The notes beneath the pieces were generated by a model, which was not told the DNA's origin, did no database searches, and saw nothing but the letters and a program-made list of their open reading frames with translations. A program made the position numbers and the translations under genes. A stretch of DNA of 10,323 nucleotides from Ochromonadaceae sp. CCMP2298 (taxonomy: Eukaryota; Sar; Synurophyceae; Ochromonadales; Ochromonadaceae). This document shows, one piece after another, positions 6,994 to 10,323 of this stretch. The stretch covers positions 1 to 10,323 of the forward strand of contig MU634761.1 of NCBI GenBank assembly GCA_026770595.1, read 5' to 3'. Position 1 is the stretch's first letter, and each line of letters opens with the position of its first letter.

Positions 6994-7396
6994 TTGTGCG
7001 CGAAATAGGCGGATTGTTGCGGTACAGTAACTCAACAATTTTTACTCGTATAGACGCTGATTATAAGTTAATTACATGAGTTTGACAACAATCTCACATG
7101 CACGGGTTGCTGGCAAACGGGCGCCAAATCGCTGGTACCTTCTCTTCAGATGTCGGCACTCAGCGCTGCACGCCAGGGCGCAGCAGATTTTCGAGAAGGC
7201 GCCCTCCTACTTAAAGCAGAAATATGCCCAAAACCTGTTCAAGTATGCCACAAATATGCCACAACTGAACGTACTGGCCGTCACCCGGGTTACCACCCGT
7301 AACCTGCCTACGCCACGCGGCCGTTACACAGCGGCTGTTACGCTAAAAATCCCGTAAAAATACGGCCGTTGGGCGGGAAATTCCCGAAAATTCCCA

Positions 7397-7483
7397 GAAT
7401 ACCCATAAAAACACGGCGGTTATGCCTGTTTTTGAGAATCATTCTCAAAAACAGGCGTAACGGCCGTGTTTTTATGGGTATTC
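7397..7483. repeat. 43-bp near-perfect inverted repeat with 1-nt centre
   Basis: Arms 7397-7439 and 7441-7483 pair at 41 of 43 positions around a single C. Short pieces of the same sequence (ACGGCCGTT, GCGGCTGTTACG) recur just upstream at about 7315-7370. Confidence 0.9.
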
Positions 7484-7519
7484 CAGTATGTTAAAATTAT
7501 GATAATTTTTATGTACTGG
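7483..7519. repeat. 18-bp AT-rich inverted repeat with CCAGTA/TACTGG ends
   Basis: Arms 7483-7500 and 7502-7519 match at 15 of 18 positions around a single G and directly abut the 43-bp hairpin. The TACTGG terminus equals the left-end hexamer of the element at 3339-3720, and TACTGG also occurs at 7272. Confidence 0.6.
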
Positions 7520-7816
7520 CCAACAAAGCCTTCTGTCTTCCTCTTTTTTATCGGACAGAAACACAACCATACATAAGGGAGATAATATGGAACTATCCAT
7601 TATCTGTTGGCTATACGCACAAGTCCTGCTGCCGAGGCATAGGCTGGGAGGCTACTTTGAGTCTATTTGTACTATGCATTATGTGCTATGTCCAGTGGTG
7701 TGTCGTGTGTGGTGTGCTGTGGGTGGTGTGTTGTGGGTCTATACTACGTACAGTGGTGTGCCGTGTGTCGTGTATTTTGCATCGTAACAGGGTGGGTGCA
7801 TGGTTCATCCGTCGGT

Positions 7817-9069
7817 TCAGTCCTTCGCTTCCGCCCGCAGCTCTGCCGTCGAATTGCGTGCCGTATTCATCCCGCAGTCCTCAAATGTGAGCGATTTGGA
7901 CACTCCTTTCGAGGCAGGCATGTCGACAAAAGCGCCCTTCTCCTCTGCCTGGTGTGCCTGCTCCTTCTCCTTTGCACCGTCAAGGTCATCGAGGGGCTTG
8001 CTGTCCGCCCGAACACCGCCCACACACCCAATACCGCCCATGTCGCCCATGCCGGTCCGGCCGCCCATATCCTCATCAGCGCCAGGTTCAGAGTCTGCTC
8101 GGTGGGGCCGCTCGTCGGAGAAAGGCATGGCCCCTGTGTCCCCTGCATCTGAAGGGCCTTCCACCCGGGGAGTGTACTCGCCCTCTACACCCGCATACGC
8201 CCCCACCTCTGGCTCATCCTCCTTACCTATAGGTGCGCGGCACACAGGACAGAAGCCCTGCAAGTGCACAGAGAGAGGGGTGTGGGTAGAGAAAGAGAAT
8301 TACATAAACACTCATTGGAGTAAGAGTGGGTGTAATACACATACACCCCATAGCCTGTAGTATATGTGGGTTTAGTACTCACCTGCAGGCGCAGCCACTT
8401 AGAGAGGCACACCTCATGGAATACGTGTTTACACACGGGAATCACCAGTACGTCCTCGCCTTCCTCCATCTCGCACTTGCACACCGCGCACTCGCAATCC
8501 TCCTGAGCCCCCGAGAAGTGCTGTCTGGAGAGGCCCGATATGGCGTGCTCGGAGGCGGGGCACAGCTTGTAGGGCGTGTTGTTTTCTGAGTGCAGTGCGA
8601 TGGTCTCCTGCTGCACACTGTTCATCACCAAACTCAGCCCCTGCCCCTCTTCGAAGTACATAAGGTTGAACAGCAGGTCGTCGTTGTCCATACCGAGGCT
8701 CAGAGCGGTGTGTGCGAACATCTCGGAGTCCACGCCCTCCGCGCCTGCGTAACGGCCCGCATCCAAGTACGCCTCCTCTGCCCAGTACTCACCCGCATCC
8801 TCGTCACGTAGAAAAGCGGGCGTGTTTGGGGGATAGAAGTGAACACCGGGAGATACGTGAGAAATGGGAGCGCTGGGAGAGACGTGAGCACCGGGGGAGG
8901 CGGGGGAGGCGGGAGAGACAGGGCCGCTGCCCTCTGTGCGGAGGGGACTGCTTCTTGGAGCCTCCACTCGAGGAGGGGAAGGGCGCGCAGAATCGGAAGT
9001 CCCATTTGTTTTTTCGGTTTGTTCCCGACCGGGGATGCTTCCCTGCAGGAGGCTTACTCCTGACCCCAT
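7817..9069 (-). CDS. RING-H2 finger protein, putative N-myristoylated E3 ubiquitin ligase
   Basis: Two exons, 9069-8383 and 8257-7817, join in phase 0 across a 125-nt intron (CAG|GTGAGT...TTGCAG|GGC) to give about 375 residues ending at TGA. Near the middle is a complete C3H2C3 RING-H2: C194-x2-C197, C213-x-H215-x2-H218-x2-C221, C232-x2-C235, with Trp225 and Pro233 in the usual E2-contact positions. The intron falls between the sixth and seventh zinc ligands, so both exons are needed for a RING. The N-terminus MGSGVSLL fits the myristoylation consensus (Gly2, Ser6), which also supports this start. Residues about 20-80 are Ser/Pro-rich with repeated HVSP units. 90-150 are acidic. The tail is Gly/Asp/Glu-rich and disordered-looking. 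There is no transmembrane segment. It probably attaches ubiquitin to unknown targets at a membrane. Overall shape recalls RNF11/RNF126-type proteins, but orthology is not established. Confidence 0.85.
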
Positions 9070-9547
9070 CGGATCTCCTTGAAGTTAGAAGAGGGTAGAT
9101 CAGATTAGGCGCTCGGCGCTCGGCGTAGGAGACATCACGACAGGCGCAGACGGCGGTCCCGTCAAATACTCCTCAAAATACTGCAACGCGTTGCCTGGTT
9201 TGCGCCTCCTCCAGCGTGACTGACTGCGGTGGGTGGGTCTTTAGGATCCCAGCAGGCCTCTTTTGCCGGCTGAAAGAAGAAGAAGGGCTCTGACATTGCA
9301 ACATTGCAGCTATTTTTTCGCTTTCTTATGTTTTTGCAGGTGAAACGCCTAAATGTCGAAACGCGCAACCCAAAAATGTAACTTCTTGGTTCGGACCCCC
9401 CTGCAAAAGCGATCGTAGTACGTACCCTGGTGTAACGCACCAAAAAGCAAAAACAAAAAGTATCCAGCAGCATCCCCACATTTCTCCGCCTGCAACAATG
9501 CCTCCATCAGTAGCTTCAACAAGGCCTCCATCAGATCTTTTCTCGTG
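9070..9547. other. Divergent upstream region shared by the RING gene and the gene at 9548
   Basis: It lies between two start codons on opposite strands, so both promoters should be here or close by. I find no clear TATA box. Short direct repeats are visible: GGCGCTC at about 9108-9125, ACATTGCA twice at 9293-9308, and GCCTCCATCAG at 9500-9510 and 9524-9534. No supported coding sequence apart from the small upstream ORF. Confidence 0.5.
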
Positions 9548-9548
9548 A
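9498..9548 (+). promoter_or_regulatory. 16-codon upstream ORF overlapping the next start (TGATG)
   Basis: ATG at 9498 opens a 16-codon frame rich in Pro/Ser whose TGA (9546-9548) shares its A with the ATG at 9548-9550. Such overlap could couple translation of the main ORF to termination and reinitiation. It depends on the transcript starting upstream of 9498, which is unknown. Confidence 0.3.
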
Positions 9549-10323
9549 TGGGTGGTTTATTTAAAGGTGGGAATCAGAACTGGAAGCTTCGGCGCGCAGT
9601 ATCAGAGCAGCAACCCCAACCGCCGCCTCCATCGCCTTCGACGCCTCCACCGACGCCGCCCCCGATCTTTCAGTTCTCCTCGCCATGCCCATCGGTGAAA
9701 ACATTTATCTCACAGAACTGGGCTGAGTTGGTAAATGTAGCACTTGAACAGTACATTCTCAGCGAAATAGTGTTGAACGCGGTCGGCTTTATTAGCAGCT
9801 GCACACACACTGCTCCGCTGAGCGGAGAGTGCGCCTTTTCTCCTCTGGGGTTCGCGGCCCACTTTCGGGCGGAGTTCGACATCACCTGGCCCAAGCGAGG
9901 CGAGGTTCCCCCATTCTTCTTCTCTACTGGGGCTGGACAAGCTGTTTTTACAGAGGAGGAGCTGGGAGGACTGGTCGAGAGGCTTCTCGCACTGGACGAG
10001 TCTGCTGCGAAGAGAAGGCTCGCAGAGTTGAACAGAGAGGTGTACAGTCAGGTGCTAGGTAATGTACTACCCCGCTCACAGCGATCCATTCAAGGTGGTC
10101 ACAGTGGTCACTATCTACTCCTGCAGTACTTGATTGACAGAGTAAACTTCCAGTCGGGCTACTTTAGTGCATTAGGGAGGGCCACAAAGGACGGCATAAA
10201 GAAGGTGCATATCGAGGACACTGGCGATTTAGAGGATACTTTACTCTTGGATGCAGTAACAGTAAAAAGACAGGACGATTTGAGAGCAATGATATTCAGA
10301 CCCGGAGGTATGCATCATACCAT
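9548..10323 (+). CDS. Unrecognised protein with proline-rich N-terminus, 3'-partial
   Basis: A single frame is open for 258 codons from ATG 9548 to the window's end with no stop. The start has a good context (G at -3, G at +4). The N-terminus MGGLFKGGNQNWKLRRAV is followed by a proline-rich linker (about residues 20-40), then a globular-looking part: SVKTFISQNWAELVNVALEQ, a region with ISSCTHTAPLSGECAF, a charged helix (EEELGGLVERLLALDESAAKR), and YLLLQYLIDRVNFQSGYFSAL. Composition, with mixed hydrophobic and charged residues after the linker, looks like real coding sequence, unlike overlapping frames. No family recognised. No clear signal peptide or membrane helix. Position 6 is Lys, so the MGG start is a poor myristoylation site. 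The rest of the gene lies beyond the window. Confidence 0.7.
   Translation, partial: MGGLFKGGNQNWKLRRAVSEQQPQPPPPSPSTPPPTPPPIFQFSSPCPSVKTFISQNWAELVNVALEQYILSEIVLNAVGFISSCTHTAPLSGECAFSPLGFAAHFRAEFDITWPKRGEVPPFFFSTGAGQAVFTEEELGGLVERLLALDESAAKRRLAELNREVYSQVLGNVLPRSQRSIQGGHSGHYLLLQYLIDRVNFQSGYFSALGRATKDGIKKVHIEDTGDLEDTLLLDAVTVKRQDDLRAMIFRPGGMHHT

Larger units (their letters stand above)
6601..7816. other. Repeat-rich intergenic region upstream of the kinase and downstream of the RING gene
   Basis: No convincing gene. It contains TCCGGATAAG-type repeats (6858-6993), degenerate GCGG(C/G/T)(C/G)GTTA units (about 7315-7425), a 43-bp hairpin (7397-7483), a second AT-rich inverted repeat (7483-7519), and a GT-rich stretch (about 7694-7765) of GTGGTGTG-type units. 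The frame of kinase exon 1 stays open up to 6714, so the kinase gene may extend a little into this region. Its promoter should lie here but I cannot place it. Confidence 0.55.

Noticed and set aside
7587-8152. Plus-strand frames opposite and downstream of the RING gene
   Set aside because: The first is translated GT-rich repeat (Val/Cys runs). The others overlap the supported RING exon 2 and show no domain.
1-10323. tRNA, rRNA, CRISPR, phage or bacterial operon signals
   Set aside because: None seen. No cloverleaf, no regularly spaced identical repeats with spacers, and gene structure is eukaryotic.

Overview
This window reads as nuclear DNA of a eukaryote, probably a single-celled one. It has spliceosomal GT-AG introns (about 75-500 nt), an AATAAA poly(A) signal, many coding and intronic microsatellites, and one gene (GNPTAB) typical of animals and their unicellular relatives beside another (a CHASE-type hybrid histidine kinase) typical of protists, fungi and plants. 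That pairing suggests a unicellular holozoan, perhaps an ichthyosporean. This is inference from gene content, not a species identification.

Layout. (1) 1-2607, plus strand: the 3' part of a GNPTAB-like GlcNAc-1-phosphotransferase alpha/beta precursor. The end of a low-complexity, sequon-rich alpha region meets a conserved beta subunit at a good site-1-protease motif. (2) 2608-3001: short region between convergent genes, with a poly(A) signal. (3) 3002-6600, minus strand: a multi-exon membrane-bound hybrid histidine kinase (TM1, CHASE, TM2, HisKA, HATPase, receiver). Its catalytic residues and most splice sites are intact, but the reading frame is interrupted at several points. (4) 6601-7816: repeat-rich intergenic DNA with a 43-bp hairpin. 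(5) 7817-9069, minus: a two-exon, probably N-myristoylated RING-H2 protein. (6) 9070-9547: divergent upstream region with a small upstream ORF. (7) 9548-10323, plus: start of an unrecognised gene that runs off the window.

The most notable observation is in the kinase gene. A roughly 382-bp element with terminal inverted repeats sits exactly at an exon-intron junction inside the receiver-domain coding region. Removing it together with one AAA flank copy restores a canonical donor (AAG|GTATGT) and the canonical receiver sequence VLA-KPLD. In the present sequence the element's own terminal repeat supplies a replacement donor (AAA|GTAAAC) and the invariant lysine codon, at the cost of three extra residues (NTG). 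The same gene carries a tandem pair of TCC-TGA sites where +1 shifts would keep the CHASE frame open, and two in-frame nonsense codons. It is therefore either a young pseudogene, an error-bearing assembly, or a recoded gene.

The four genes show no obvious shared pathway and look like ordinary neighbours. Coordinates for spliced genes come from reading splice motifs and frame continuity by eye.
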